A DNA stretch of 64,000 nt from Clavelina lepadiformis (taxonomy: Eukaryota; Chordata; Ascidiacea; Aplousobranchia; Clavelinidae): NCBI RefSeq assembly GCF_947623445.1, contig NC_135243.1, forward strand, positions 24,436,479 to 24,500,478, given 5' to 3'. The translations under genes were made by a program, and so were the position numbers. Position 1 is the stretch's first letter. Every line of letters begins with the position of its first letter. Shown piece after piece: positions 35,001 to 47,300 of the stretch. A model generated the notes under the pieces. It did no database searches. It was not told the DNA's origin and saw nothing but the letters and a program-made list of their open reading frames with translations.

Positions 35001-38000
35001 TTCGATAACTTGCATGATCGCTTACAAAGCAGCCAACTTTATGACGAAATACTGATCATTGACCACATACTTTGTGGATGATGTAATGAGTTGGTAGTTT
35101 GTGATCAGTTGAAAACTTGCCTGACTTTCCAGATGTGCTAGAATAAGATTTGTGCCTGGATGAAAAGTTTTTTTACTTTTATTACCCATCCCTAAATTTT
35201 ACTGTGTCTTATACTTTGAAATGTTCGTGCAAAATTCCATATTGTTTAGACTTTAGAATAAGAAAGTTGTTTAGTGACATCATATGTCAACCATTTTTAA
35301 ATCGCCATTTGACAGATTCTGTTGTTTTACTTCATCATGTTACCCCATGTCGCTCGTTGAAGATAAACATGCTACAAGTGTACTGAGCAATCACTTGTAC
35401 TGTAGTGCCCCATGAAGACAAGAGATTAATGACACCGGTACATAAAATTGGAAGCAGAAAATTATTTGGTTGTATTTATATTTTGCCAGGTGTGCAGGAA
35501 TGCTGCTTGTGTTGATTTCACGTCAACTTGCCCAAACAACTGCAGTGGAAATGGGGTAAGTTGCAGCTGATTAACTTTGTACTTGTATTACCACAAGTGA
35601 CGTCACTTTGCTGAAAATAAACATCACCTGCTAGTAAATTCCTATCATTGGTGTCGTATTCCGTGATTGCACAGTAACACAATAATTTAGAATATATTAT
35701 TGAAAATATAAAATTTTATTTATACAGTTGCGATAAATTGATAATAATTCAGTCGTTAATCGATCATTTACAGGCTTAAGGTTATGGGCAATGTGGTTGC
35801 TGCACAGACTTGAAACTTTAAGTCATACGTTAACCGTTCAACACTAATCTTTCATAGATCTGCAACGACAACGGAAACTGTCACTGCTCCGATGGCTTTG
35901 CTCCTCCAGACTGCTCCGCTCCTGGTGGTGGGGGAAGCGTTGATAGCGGGCCACCCCCCCTGAATGATATAAGTGAGATGTCTATTAAATTGTCACCTAT
36001 GTGCAGAATTGGGCAGTCGTTACGTTAAAAGTACCGTCGGTAGCGGTACCAGTACTTGGCAAAAAATTTACCGACTGTTCCGGTATTCGGTACTGTATTA
36101 AAAACGTAACCCTGTAGTTTGCCGGTACCCGGTACATTTTGTACAGCAGATCCTGTTGCAAATGCAATCTTTGCCTAATTATTGGGTCCAATTAAAGGCC
36201 ACTTCAGGTCCAAAAGTATGTCACTCCACTCTGTGCGACTTGATTAGACATTAGTAGATTACAACAAGAACAAAAAGAGCCAAAATTGAGATTAAGGTTC
36301 AATTGAAATGAAAGTTTAAAAACATATTTTTCAAAACCTTGGAATAATCATTTTGAAAGTGTCAACCCGAACCGAGTTATATTCCTTGAATAAAATAATT
36401 CAGGACAGGGATTCGGTGCTTAGTACCGACGGTATCGATGCTACTGAAAAGTACCGTGGTACAGTGAGTCGATGGTATATTGCTGCCCATCTCTGCCAGT
36501 CAGTGAAATATTGCCCTTGCACGTGGTTTACGAAATTTAAATTGCGAATTTTTAACACTGCATTTTCGCAGTGAGATGTCTATGTGACTTTTAACCTAAA
36601 TTTATTCGATATTCTTCATTTGCACAACTGGTAAAAATTTGAAACGACAGATTTTTAATAAAAGTTACTCAAGCTCAGATACTTTAAAATGATTGAAATT
36701 TGTATTGGAAATGTTGAAATACTGAAACTTAAATGAAGCTTCGTTAGACACAATTAATTTTACTAGACTGTAGCCATATTGGGGCGAACGAGGCACTTGG
36801 CTCTGTAATTTTTGTGGAATTATGACAAAACAATTTAGTGCTAAACTACATATAACAACATACAAACCTGCGTACTTCAAACATTTGCTCATGTAAATAT
36901 TTTACCTTGTTTTGACTCCTTAGCTTCCTAAATCTATGATTGACAGTCTATGAATTGTCATCCTTTATAAATGCATGACATGCCCTGTTTTATATATTAG
37001 CATATTAAGTTTTGACTTGCTTGCTTGCTTGGATCTATCAATCACAATCTACGAACGTGCTATTTTACAAATGTCTGACACACAGGTTGCTTAGTGGTTA
37101 GTTCAATGCTTGTTACGATATTTTCACTTTTCTCAATTTAGATTGTCCTGCCGTGAACCCCATCAATCAATGGACTTCATTTGACGTTCTGGTGGAAGAC
37201 ATCAACCTGCAATATTCATGCGGACCACCTGCTGTCTGTGTGAGGTCAGAATTCTGTTTTGTGACATCAGCAGAGCTCTTTAGGGCAGGTTTATTTTTGT
37301 CATTCTTGTTTTAGATTTGAGCTGTGCCCATTTGTGGCGTCTGGATACGACATCTCGCAAGATTTGGTTCTTTATGGACCTGATGCACCTTACAACCCTC
37401 TTGTTGATGTAACTTAGATTTTGCTCGCGTTATTTCCTAGTATTTTAGTGCTTTAAGCTCGTCCATAATTGTAATTTTAGAGTTTTTCAAGGCATTTAAC
37501 TAAGTATTTTAGATATTTAGTATGAATATCGATATATATAATATATATAAAATAGTATGATATTTAGAATGATTTTTGATATGAAATCGATGTATAATCA
37601 TACATTCGCGTAATATTTTATGAAAATTATGAAAATATTTGCCATCCAACGACCCTGGAATAATTCGTAAAAGATTTTCTACTCGTCTCTGCCCAGACAC
37701 CCAACCTGAACCCGCTGTGCGTCGTCAAACCGGAACCATTCGTCGACGGGGAATCCCCTACGGGCAGCGCGACTTTGACCTTTGACCTGGAAAATTTATC
37801 TGACCCCGACTCGGCGATGTGCGGGAGCAGAGTTGAGGTACCCGCAGCTTATTGTGACGCATCAACGTTTTAATTATTACGTCATTATAGTTAGACGATG
37901 TAATATTATTGCGTCATTGTGAAGCGACGAATGAGAAACAAGCTGGATATTTTCTTCTTTGTTTTTGATGTGCTTTGTGGCAACAACGACTCATTTATTA

Positions 38001-40020
38001 CAAAACAACCGAACTCGATTTATCAATTGTAATTAAAACTGTCTTTGATTTCCAAAATAAACAAGCCTCAATCCAAGATTGTTGTCATCCACAGTGACAT
38101 CAAATAACTTTACGTTGTTTATTTTTCATCGATATCTTATAACCACCAGGAGACAGACACCACCATCTCATACACATACCGGCTTCAAACGTTGAGAGAA
38201 ATCCTCCCCGCCTCGAACAACGTCATAGTGAGGACGCGACGTGGGTTTGTGTTCGATTTCACATGCACTTACCATAAAAACCTCAGCGATACAGCTGTAC
38301 CGTTCAATCCCGAGGCTAAGTATGTTGGCGTTTGGTTGCTAACGACTAATTAACGATTACTGACAATGGGTTCGTACAGTTTAGTTATTCAGCTTTAACT
38401 AAATGTTAACTTAACACTTTTACTGTTTGTTTTGTGCTGGGGACGAATTTATTGTTTAATATCTTCTTCATCTTGCCTTGTTAGGTGATATTCACATTTT
38501 TTGTCTCACTGGTGTATCAAGAATTCGATGTATGTATGTTACGTCATAATGATCATTGTTAAATAACATTACATTTTGCAGTTTGATCATCATCAGTGCA
38601 ACAGATACCGCGACATTTTCGGTTGACCTTCTGCTTTTTCGAGACGTCAATTTTGCGATTCCGATCACAGCGAACGACCATGACGTCACAGTGAACACGC
38701 ACGTGTACGCGACACTTCGACTCAACAGGGCATATGAAGGTTTTCTCTTGAAGGTAATTCTAGAAATAGATTTGCTGATTGACGGCGACTATAAGCTAGC
38801 AATGTGGTCTGAAGAAAGTTGCAGTTCCAAGCTAAGCTATGCTAACTGTTTAGCAATTTCCACGGCTTACTTCTTGCTAACTGTTCAGCAATAAGCATGG
38901 CTTACTTCATGCTAACTGTTCAGCAATTAGCATGGCTTACTTCATTCTAACTTTTCAGCAATTAGCATAGCTTATTTCATGCTAACTGTTGAGCAATTAG
39001 CATGGCTTACTTCATTCTAACTTTTCAGCAATTAGCATGGCTTACTTCAGGCTAACTGTTCAGCAATTAGCATGGCTTACTTCATGCTAACTGTCCAGTA
39101 ATTAGCATGGCTTACTTCATGATAACTATTCAGCAATTAGCATAGCTTATTTCATGCTAACTGTTGAGCAGTACTGGTTATTTTTGAGAACTTCATCTTC
39201 AACTTCATCTTCAACTTAAGCTTTTAGCATAACTCATTGTTGGTTGGCGTGGTCTGCTTCATGTTAAGAAACTTAATCTGATCAGGAATATTTCTGCTTT
39301 AGGTGGAACGCTGCTGGATCACTCAGAACAATGAACCTTCTTCTTCGCCTTATTATGATGTCATAATAGACAGGTAGTACGCCATAGATCTTGTAACAAT
39401 CTCCATTAAACTTGCCTTTTCCTGTAGAAATGATTTCGTTTTAAAAATGCGCAAAATTATTTACTCACTGTGTGCAGTTGTCCCGCTGAAGACCCACTTG
39501 GTGAGGAGAATGCCACCGTCATAATCACTAATTGTGAGTCACAGAGCGTTCGTTTCTCATTTTTAACATTGTACTGGAGCAACGTAGCTTTGGCGAATCA
39601 GCACTTATATCTCTTCTGCCAATCAAGCGTCTGTAGAACTTGCGATTGCCCTGATGTGAGTATTGTCTTGGCCGGATAGTTGGTTTTCAATTTGTTGTAC
39701 AAACATAAGAATTGTTGTATGTTAACGCAAGCAAATGTAGTTGTAGTTGCTTAAGTTTTCTTAACTTCTTCGTCTTTGAGTTTGGTCCCAACTTCCTCAC
39801 ACGAGCGTTTAAAGACGAAGTCACTCAACGTTCTTTGGCAGCGATTGTTTTCGTCAATCTAAAGATTTCTCTGCTCTTTAGCCTCAGTCCTGCAACAGCA
39901 AAAAACGTCGTCGCCGTGACGTCATGCAAATGGAAAAAAGCGCATTGGAAAGTGATGTCATCACTTATGGACCTCTTCGGCTCATTGAAGGATGAATTTA
40001 TTATAGAACTGTCAAGCTAA
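29098..40020 (+). CDS. U3 ADAM-ZP fusion gene, 24 exons, with a premature stop in exon 14
   Basis: Exons 1-15: 29098-29200, 29330-29421, 30037-30186, 30486-30571, 30750-30928, 31035-31129, 31742-31900, 32250-32447, 32604-32770, 32912-33106, 33368-33533, 33794-33908, 34072-34183, 34371-34557, 35490-35555. Exon 16 (35858-35972) does not stop: a 7-C tract keeps the frame open to a phase-1 donor (gtgagatg) that fits the phase-1 acceptor at 37142. ZP exons: 37142-37244, 37315-37408, 37697-37837, 38150-38319, 38582-38753, 39303-39373, 39478-39655, and a less certain last exon 39781-40020. All phases agree (3,354 nt). However, TAA at 34480-34482 in exon 14 (CAA in U1, U2 and U4) would end the protein at 642 aa, after the disintegrin and part of the cysteine-rich region. 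The furin-like site is RKKQ instead of RNKR. The gene is probably a recently decayed allele or paralogue of an intact ADAM-ZP gene, unless readthrough, editing or another isoform bypasses the stop. Confidence 0.7.
31366..31545. repeat. 15-bp intronic minisatellite, 12 copies (U3 intron 6)
   Basis: Twelve perfect copies of accttagtgatggta between ADAM exons 6 and 7. They create an open frame of TLVMV repeats, but the array lies inside an intron in every unit. Confidence 0.97.
34480..34482 (+). other. Premature TAA stop in U3 exon 14
   Basis: The frame reads TGT GTG GTC TAA, where U1, U2 and U4 have TGT GTG GTC CAA. It is a C-to-T change shared with U5 (63265-63267), so it arose before the U3/U5 duplication. 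Confidence 0.9.
34735..34970. other. Insertion in intron 14, shared by U3 and U5
   Basis: About 235 bp between ADAM exons 14 and 15, present in U3 and U5 (near 63520-63755) but not in U1, U2 or U4. It includes a short open stretch beginning [14 protein letters not shown]. No terminal repeats or target duplication are evident. A transposon fragment is possible. A second U3/U5 insertion lies at about 35139-35310. Confidence 0.4.
36004..36495. mobile_element. hAT-like GGTACC-rich element with both ends (U3)
   Basis: The left end is CAGAATTGGGCAG and the right end, reversed, is CAGAGATGGGCAG, 11 of 13 matching. Flanking 8-mers (cctatgtg and ccagtcag) do not form a clear target duplication. In U3 it lies in the intron that joins the EGF-like exon to the ZP exons. 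Confidence 0.5.
37142..40020 (+). CDS. ZP (zona pellucida) domain exons of U3
   Basis: Eight exons (coordinates in the gene entry) encode a ZP module. The ZP-N part starts near [10 protein letters not shown] and has well-spaced cysteines, ending with [11 protein letters not shown], the usual C-x-Y end of ZP-N. The ZP-C part runs from [12 protein letters not shown] through VERCW and DSCPAED to a RFSFLTLYW strand, then [18 protein letters not shown] modules polymerise into extracellular filaments, as in egg coats, uromodulin and tectorins. The last exon (acceptor ctttgag at 39780) is uncertain; it is only moderately hydrophobic near its start and I see no clear transmembrane helix or furin site. 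A separate ZP gene starting at an unseen upstream promoter is an alternative to fusion with the ADAM exons. Confidence 0.82.
38840..39170. repeat. 35-bp minisatellite in a ZP intron (U3)
   Basis: About nine and a half copies of a 35-bp unit containing gctaactgttcagcaattag, with point variants, in the intron between ZP exons at 38582-38753 and 39303-39373. The units are adjacent, with no spacers. Confidence 0.93.
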
Positions 40021-40049
40021 TCTAAAGTGACGTCATATTATACCCAGAA

Positions 40050-40055
40050 AATAAA
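40050..40055 (+). terminator. AATAAA polyadenylation signal after the U3 ZP exon
   Basis: Canonical AATAAA 30 bp after the proposed ZP stop codon at 40018-40020. The same site is AATAAT in U1 and U4, where the ZP frame is a relic. Confidence 0.45.
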
Positions 40056-43000
40056 CCACGTAGTTTATATGATTTCTATGTGAAGAACATGTACGTGAGA
40101 GAAAAGCTGATCGAATCTCTCCGATGTAAGCGCGGGAAGTGGCATTTTGTGACGTTGTGCTAACTGAGCGTGTTCTTGCGGTTGTAGGTTGTTAATTATT
40201 CCTTGATCGATTGTTCGCTAATATGACTCCATAGAAAGCGCGTTCATTAACCCTTGATAGTCAGTGAAGCATCACAGTATGAAAGTCAAACTTTCAATGT
40301 GATGAATAATTATTTATTATTGATTCTCAACGACACGTTTGCTATTATCACAACGTCATAATTGGTGGATTTTTGTTGTGTCTCGTTGGGTCAACCGCCG
40401 TGTTTTTTAGTTTAGTTCTTGATAGTTGCCTTCTGAGATTGTCAACAGTCATGTTAAATGATTTGAAAATCTTGTGTATTGCGTGTTCCAATAGCGCTTA
40501 GTGTTTTATTATTCACAGTTTATAGCGTTCACTTCTTCCGCTAGGTAGCGGCAGGACACCACGTTTAATTGCCCAAAGAATTATTGTGATTTTCTCTTTA
40601 TTTCCTGTTCGCATTTCGACTCAGTCGTCCTTTAAACCAAGAGACTTTCGTTTGAGACGTTTCTCCACGTCAAGTTATGTCTGTGCTCCGGCCATGTTAT
40701 TTACCAATAAAATAATATCAAGTTAGCTTCAGTGGTCGATCAGGAACATATATATAGCGTAATGTCTTTCGTTGCACTTTATATTTTGGTGACCCCGATA
40801 AGATTGAATGGACGTGACGTTGTTTTGTCTGTTTGGCAAATTTTCCGGCATGGCCCAAGTTTTTGAAGCATTGCTTCACGGCAGTTTACCACACAGGCGT
40901 CGATGCCCAGCTTACACGGAAAGAACCTTCTGAAAAGCATTACTGCATTATAGTTGTATGTACGCTGTAGTTTTGATGGTTCGCATTTGTTATTAACTTT
41001 TACCATGTCAGCATAGTATCCTATAATATAAATTTAGAAATTTGTTTAAATCTTATTCTTTACAGTTTTTCTCTATATTGTGTCATATGGTATATCCTAC
41101 TTTGGTTTCCAGATGCCCATAATGTTGATAACTTTCTCATTATTGCTTCCTGCATCCCGTGTTTTCAACAACTCTGCCCCATTTACTGCATTTTGCAGTC
41201 TCTGGAATGCTCTTGCCAAACCCTGCGACCCGTTTAAGTTTATTGTGAAATTTGCCCCAGCAGTTGTGTAGTTTTATTAATTAATTATCAAATATGATAA
41301 AATGCTCGCCCGTTTCACTTTTTCGAAGGAAGGGAAGTTATGTAGCCTTCGCCACACTGTCCGCTAGATAGCGGAAGGACACCACGTTTATTTACCCAAA
41401 AAGTTAGTGTGATTTTTGTCTTTATTGGGTCATGACCCAATTTAAAAAGATAGGCTTTTCAATACAAAGTGCATTAAATCAAGAAGCTGCTATGGCAAAA
41501 CCACATCATGAACCTCTCCTGATTTTTGGCTTGCAACGAGATGTAGGCTATGATTGCCAACAGTCTGAGTTTGGACAGAATCCTTGTACCAAAATTTCTA
41601 CAACGACCACCAAAACTTTACAGCAAATTTGAGCTTACATTTTTAGAACAGATAATGCAAAATACCAAAATTCCATCCAACCCACACCAAATTTACAACT
41701 TGGCCTTGACCTGCAACCAGCTATCGCCAAAACCATAACAAACCAGTCCACATCGACATCACATGCGCACTGGACCGGAAAATTTCTTACATTTTTTAAT
41801 AGGACGCTTTGGCTTGCGACATCGTCACAATCGGCGTTTTGCCCGCTTCAAGTTGTCCTTCTATTGGGAAGTGACCCTCTATAGGAGAATGTTTTAATCC
41901 AACTGTCTAAAGTTGAAGACGTTTGCATTAGAACATACCAACTGAAAGTGTAACATGCGCGAAAGATTTGCCATTTTTATCCAAAAGAGCTCGAACGTTT
42001 ATCAAACACAATTACACAATACTCAAGCAGAATCTTCAAGAAAGATGATTTTATGCAGTATCAGCCGCCAGATTATCTTTGGAGCGCTCGCAGAAAGGTG
42101 TAAAATGTTGTCAGCAATTGAGGAGTGTCAGCAGGTGTAAAATTGTTCCTTGTGCCTTTTGTTGCTCTATACTAGAAAGAGATAACGATATTTTGCGAAA
42201 CGCATAAAGATCCTAGGCAGGGTATTTGCTATCTAGGTATATTTTTGTTTGACCTGGCGTCTTGTGCCAAATACAAGCCAAAACAGTACATGATAAACAA
42301 TGGGAAAAGCAAACGCAGATAAGCTAACTTCTTATTGGTTAACCAAACATATATATGTTCACGTGATGGGGAGTTGCCGTAAAGTTTAAAGTGGTAAAGT
42401 GACTTGATAGCTCATACGCAGGGTTGCCGTCCTTATTTGTAACATTTGTCCTTATTTTAAAGGTCTGTGTCTTAGAAAATATTTTTGTCTTTTTTTCTAA
42501 GAAGCGTCTTTATTTTTGCTTTATTTTTAGGGTAGAGGGTATTATTTTTTGGGCATTTCGACACCTTTATTATACCGTTTTAGACAAAAGAGATACCAAA
42601 ATTAAGAACACGCAAATAGTGTATTGTCTTCTCCTGTTGTGCACTTAAGGTAGTATTCTTCTTTAGTTTCCTAGCCGTCGTTTTTTTTAAGTCCAGACCG
42701 ATGGCAACCCTGGCTATGTGCCCACAAACCCGAGAGATGAATAAACAGACACAACGACCCATTCACTTAAAGAAAGTGACTGTGACTGTTTATGAAGGTC
42801 ACTCAGCACAAAATTGAACGTAGGCGGTTAGGTTAGGAGAAAAGGCCATGCCAAAAGTTGATTTTAACTCTTTAACATTTCGTTGTGAGTTAGAATAGAA
42901 TGTCGACATGACACCTAACCGAAATTTCTCAGTTCCTTTCACGGTCTTTACATGAATTGGGCATTCCCCTAATTCTTCTTTCGTATGAGGGCTTTTCTCA

Positions 43001-44322
43001 GGTTGTTGATATTAGCCTGACAGACGTCAGTTTCCAGGATTCACCACGAGGAGGTCATCAACTTGAATTCCCCTAATTTAAGAAACAGAGGTACCAGTTA
43101 TTTTTTAAATGTGGGGTACATACGGTTTTATCTCAGATTTAGAATTAATGTCGAAACGGCGGTAAGAGGTAACGGAATGTAATCAAAGTTTCTAACACGT
43201 GACCTGATCTGACCATACCGTAAATTTTCAAGAGCCACGTTTCGAGTTTACGTTTATATTTATAACATAAATTTATGTCTTTATTGGTTTGTAAAGTATA
43301 AGGCAATACTGTAGTTGGTTAGTTTTCAAATTATCATTGTTACTGTTGCGTAACAATAACGATTACACTTTCATTGTTACCGTTATTGTCACGCAGTAAA
43401 TGCAAGAAATCCATTGGCTTACTTTTAACAACACTGCTTGAAAGACGACAAGGCCAGTGCAAGAAAAGATAAACACGAAACCTAGGGTTTAATTTCGAGC
43501 TCTCCACTGAAACTACCCGGGCAAGATTTTTCTTAGGCGCAAGATTCGCCGTCGACGACTCGCGGTCGCGCATCCTGTTGCTTTGTACTGAAACCGGCAT
43601 TGTGACATAAACAAAGGCATTATCTCCAGTGCAAACAATGCGACGGTCAACGGCACTAACAGCGACAACGACCGACTTGTGAGACAAAAGATTATCGCTT
43701 CTCAAGCTGGGCTAGTGTGAGGTTAATCACGTGACGCACCGTAAGTGCGAGATTGTTAACCAGTAGCGGTCAGCGGGGATTCGGGGAATGAAGTTATCCG
43801 CAACAACGACTCATATACCGCGTAACGTCAAATCTTTGTCCATTGTTCCGACACAAATGCAACAAAAGGGGCGAGATGCAAAGAAAAAAAGGTCGCGATT
43901 AAAAGCCATTGGTTATTTATTATTAGAAAAAATATAATCCCAGGGTAGAAAATGCCACTTCAGCCGCCCATCTTAGGCGTCCATGGTTGTCAATTTGGGC
44001 TAAGTTCAGATTATTACGTCAGAACGTCTTCGTCAAACTACAAAAATCAGCATCGAATGAACAGTTTTTTTTTCCGGTGAAATAGTGACAGCCTTAGATG
44101 GACACGACATGCAGCATACGACGAGCTACATATGCGTAGGTCTGCGAAGCTATTTTGTTTTTAGAAAATCGAACATCGTGGTTGGCTTTGTTTCTATTTG
44201 GAAAGATTTTATGCTTAATTTTGACTGATGAGTGTTCTCACCAATGTATTATTGTCACAGAACCTTTCTATACACAGCATCTTGCGTAGAATAACGTTTG
44301 TATAAAGATCTGCAGCCAAAGA
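40056..44322. other. U3 3' flank lacking gene B
   Basis: Where U1, U2 and U4 have gene B, U3 has about 2.3 kb of unrelated sequence (40150-42420). From about 42430 the homology with the other units resumes, without the CCCAT MITE (empty site near 42575). A small private insertion lies near 42980-43070. No gene could be supported. Confidence 0.5.
40538..41426 (+). mobile_element. Possible LTR-retrotransposon remnant (U3)
   Basis: A roughly 66-bp sequence containing ccgctag, gcgg and aggacaccacgttta occurs as a direct repeat at 40538-40604 and 41361-41426. Between them, at 40787-40798, is tggtgaccccga, which has the form of a tRNA primer-binding site (complement of a tRNA 3' end in CCA) shortly downstream of the first repeat. 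There is no gag or pol frame. The call rests on these two signals only. Confidence 0.3.
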
Positions 44323-47300
44323 ATGACGGAATCAATTCAGCTCGTCTGTTTTAGTGTCATCGCTTGTATTTTTCTACGATTGTCAGTACCGGTTGTCGGA
44401 GATCAGGAGTTTGAAGAAATTTTCAGTAAGTGTGAAAATAGAGACTAGATATAGACAAGTTACGACAAGCTCCGAGACTCTGCTTCTTCGAGCAGCTACA
44501 ATGAAGTAATAATTAATCGAAAGGGATAAGTTTTATGTCATCTTTAATATCTAGACGAACGGAATTTGGGTTCTTTGCCAAATTTTGAGCTGGTTGAAAT
44601 CGAACAAAAGATAAACGACAAATGGTCAAGCAATTTGAAAACTCAGGTAATTTTATGTTTGTTAAGGTTCCCGTGAACGTTTCTATTACTAGCAGGGCTA
44701 CTACCATGATGGTAGATGTTGATTGATTAGATTTATTTACATTATTCGGTAGACTAAAGGGCTTGGCTCGTAATGATGCTAACTTGGTTCGATACCGTGC
44801 AGTGCGACCGTTGCACTGTAATTGGGAATTATTATATTATACCATACTTTAACAGTTTAACATGATCACGAGAATTGTTTAAATGTCAATGTTTATAGGC
44901 CTTATCTATTTGCAGTAAATACCTGCAGAACATCAAAATGAAAAAAAAACTTACAAAAAAAGGAAAATAACCAATAAAATTTAGTTCGCCTTCCTACCAT
45001 ACTCTGCAGTTTGGACCCAGATTGGAAAGTTTGCTGTTTTGGTTTGGTTTCGGTGAAAAACTTCCAGTGGAACAAGATCAAATCACAGCCATTATTTATA
45101 CTCGCAAAAAAGTTTATTGTCCTGTGCACTTGGCAAACTTTTCCACTCTGGTTCAGGACTAAAGCGACTTAGTGACTACATCATTGTAAAGTAGTAAAGA
45201 CCGATACCTCAGCATTTTCTCCTACTCTGTGTCATTGCTTGTAGTAGCACAGTTTGTAAAAGATCTTTTATGTTTTTTATCCAATTTGTTAGAACCAGCC
45301 AGGCCTACACAAACACCAAGTCACATTTCACGCTTCGGAAAAATATGTGTTCAGAGATCTTCAGCTAAATGTTGATGTGGTGGATAAGCATTTTTGTGTG
45401 ACAGATCCAAATTCCGGGCAAGTTTTGTTTCCAAAGCCAGAGGTATTTTAGAAATCACTGAATTTTTAATAATAATAAATTAGATATAACCTATTTTAAA
45501 ACATTTTTAATGTACGTTTCAACTATTTTAGAATGATGTTAGCATTGTTGTCTTAAAATCCAAGAAAATTGAGCTAGCTTAGCCAGAATAGAGCCTGTGG
45601 AAGATGAACTGCCGATTGTTAATTAATTTCAACACAGACGGTTACCGATACTTTTTTTAAATTGTTTTATCAACTGAAGTTAATTTTGTTTAATTGTGAT
45701 GTGACAATGACAGGTAATAATAATATCTTTTAAATGTAGGATTTGAATTTCCGCCAATATACCGGTTATGCCATTCATGGAAACAATGATGTCAGCAAAG
45801 CAATCGTTCGTACTGAACCTTTTAGGTATCTAATTTGCCATCATTTGAGTGTATTGCTTGTCGCAGTATATTGAGTATACTGTATATATATAGTATATAT
45901 ATTGAGTATATATTGAGTACTTTACTTGAGTATATTGTCGCATTAAACTGCTCATCAAATTTACTCATATAAAGAATTCCAAAGAGAAGTTTCTTTAAAA
46001 CTGTCCGTACCACTTTTTTTCTATCGGATTAAAATTTTCCTTTGTGAAATTAATGATGGTTTCATGATGTCTATGTACACAGAGCTGACATATTCATGGA
46101 TGGTGATATTGCCGTAATCCGGCCGGTTCTTTACGACAATGGAACTCTTGGACACGTCCTCTTCAAACTATCAGCTTTGAAGATTCCAGAAGGTGTCTGT
46201 GGAACCGACTTGTTGACCAACATCACCGGAAATGAAAAGTTAAATTTTGGGATCAACACAGGTGTGAGATTTTTCCGTGATTTGATTCAAACGTACATAC
46301 TATAATCACACATATGATGTCTATTGTGATAGATTTTACGTAGCAGAATAACGTTTTTGTTTATCAGATTTTGATGGAATGGAGAGTGTTCGAAGAAATA
46401 AACGAGATATTTCATCACAAACCCGATACATTCATCTGCAATTTGTGTTTGCCCAAAACTTTGTAAGTTTTCACACATTTTTGTCGAAGTCTTATTACAA
46501 ACATTTTATCAGCGAACGCAGTGTTTGGGTTTGCAATGTTTGTGGACACTTTCGGTCGTGTTTGAAACCCGTGTTATGATTATGAACTTGTTACAATTTT
46601 TCGATCCCTACCCTGTGTCAAAACTCAGTTCATCAGCTCACAAATGTGATGAGGGTTTTGATTTTTATGCGGAGTTGGTGATGGTAGTGATGGTACTTAC
46701 CGACCCAAATCGGCAAAGTTTGTGCCATCAACGTATGATGATATATTTTACATAAGCAATTTTTTCCTTTCTAACTTGAAACGTTTTTAACATGAACAGT
46801 TGTATTGAATATTTTTCACTGAAACTGTAAATTGACCGAAAGCAAACTCTAAAATTATTTGTTATTTTTTCGTATGTTACAGAATTTCCTTCCAGATGCA
46901 AGTGTTTTGAACGCGGTCTTTTATTTTGCGAATTACATGGACACCTTATTTCAACCATTGGGTATTCGTACGGTTGTCAGTAACGTTGAGAACTGGAGGT
47001 CGGGAGATCAAATCTTTGTAAACGAAGAGGATCTATATCAGGTCTGTGCTATCATATTCCACAAACTTGCTTTAAGCAAAGTTGTTCATAGTAACGGGAT
47101 GTTCGTCCGTCTGTCCGTCCCTGGATTTGTCTCAGAGGGCCGGATAGCAAGATCGTTTATTTCATGGGCACTGGAATATGTTTTGAACGTTTTTTAAAAT
47201 AACAGTAATTTAACAAGTAAATTTTCTCTAATTAACTGTAATTTAACTTGTCGTTATGTCAAATGTCTCTGTCTGCCTCACTACACTGCACTTTTGTCAC

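Larger units (their letters stand above)
28755..43978 (+). repeat. Tandem unit U3 (ADAM-ZP fusion, no gene B)
   Basis: Third and longest direct repeat, about 15.2 kb. It is the only unit in the window with the full set of ZP exons, and the only complete one without gene B. Its ADAM part is nearly identical to U5. Its tail from about 42.4 kb rejoins the other units but lacks the MITE they carry at the equivalent site. Confidence 0.9.

Noticed and set aside
38840..39170. Possible CRISPR-like array
   Set aside because: The 35-bp units are directly adjacent with no spacers, lie in a eukaryotic intron and vary by point changes. It is a minisatellite.
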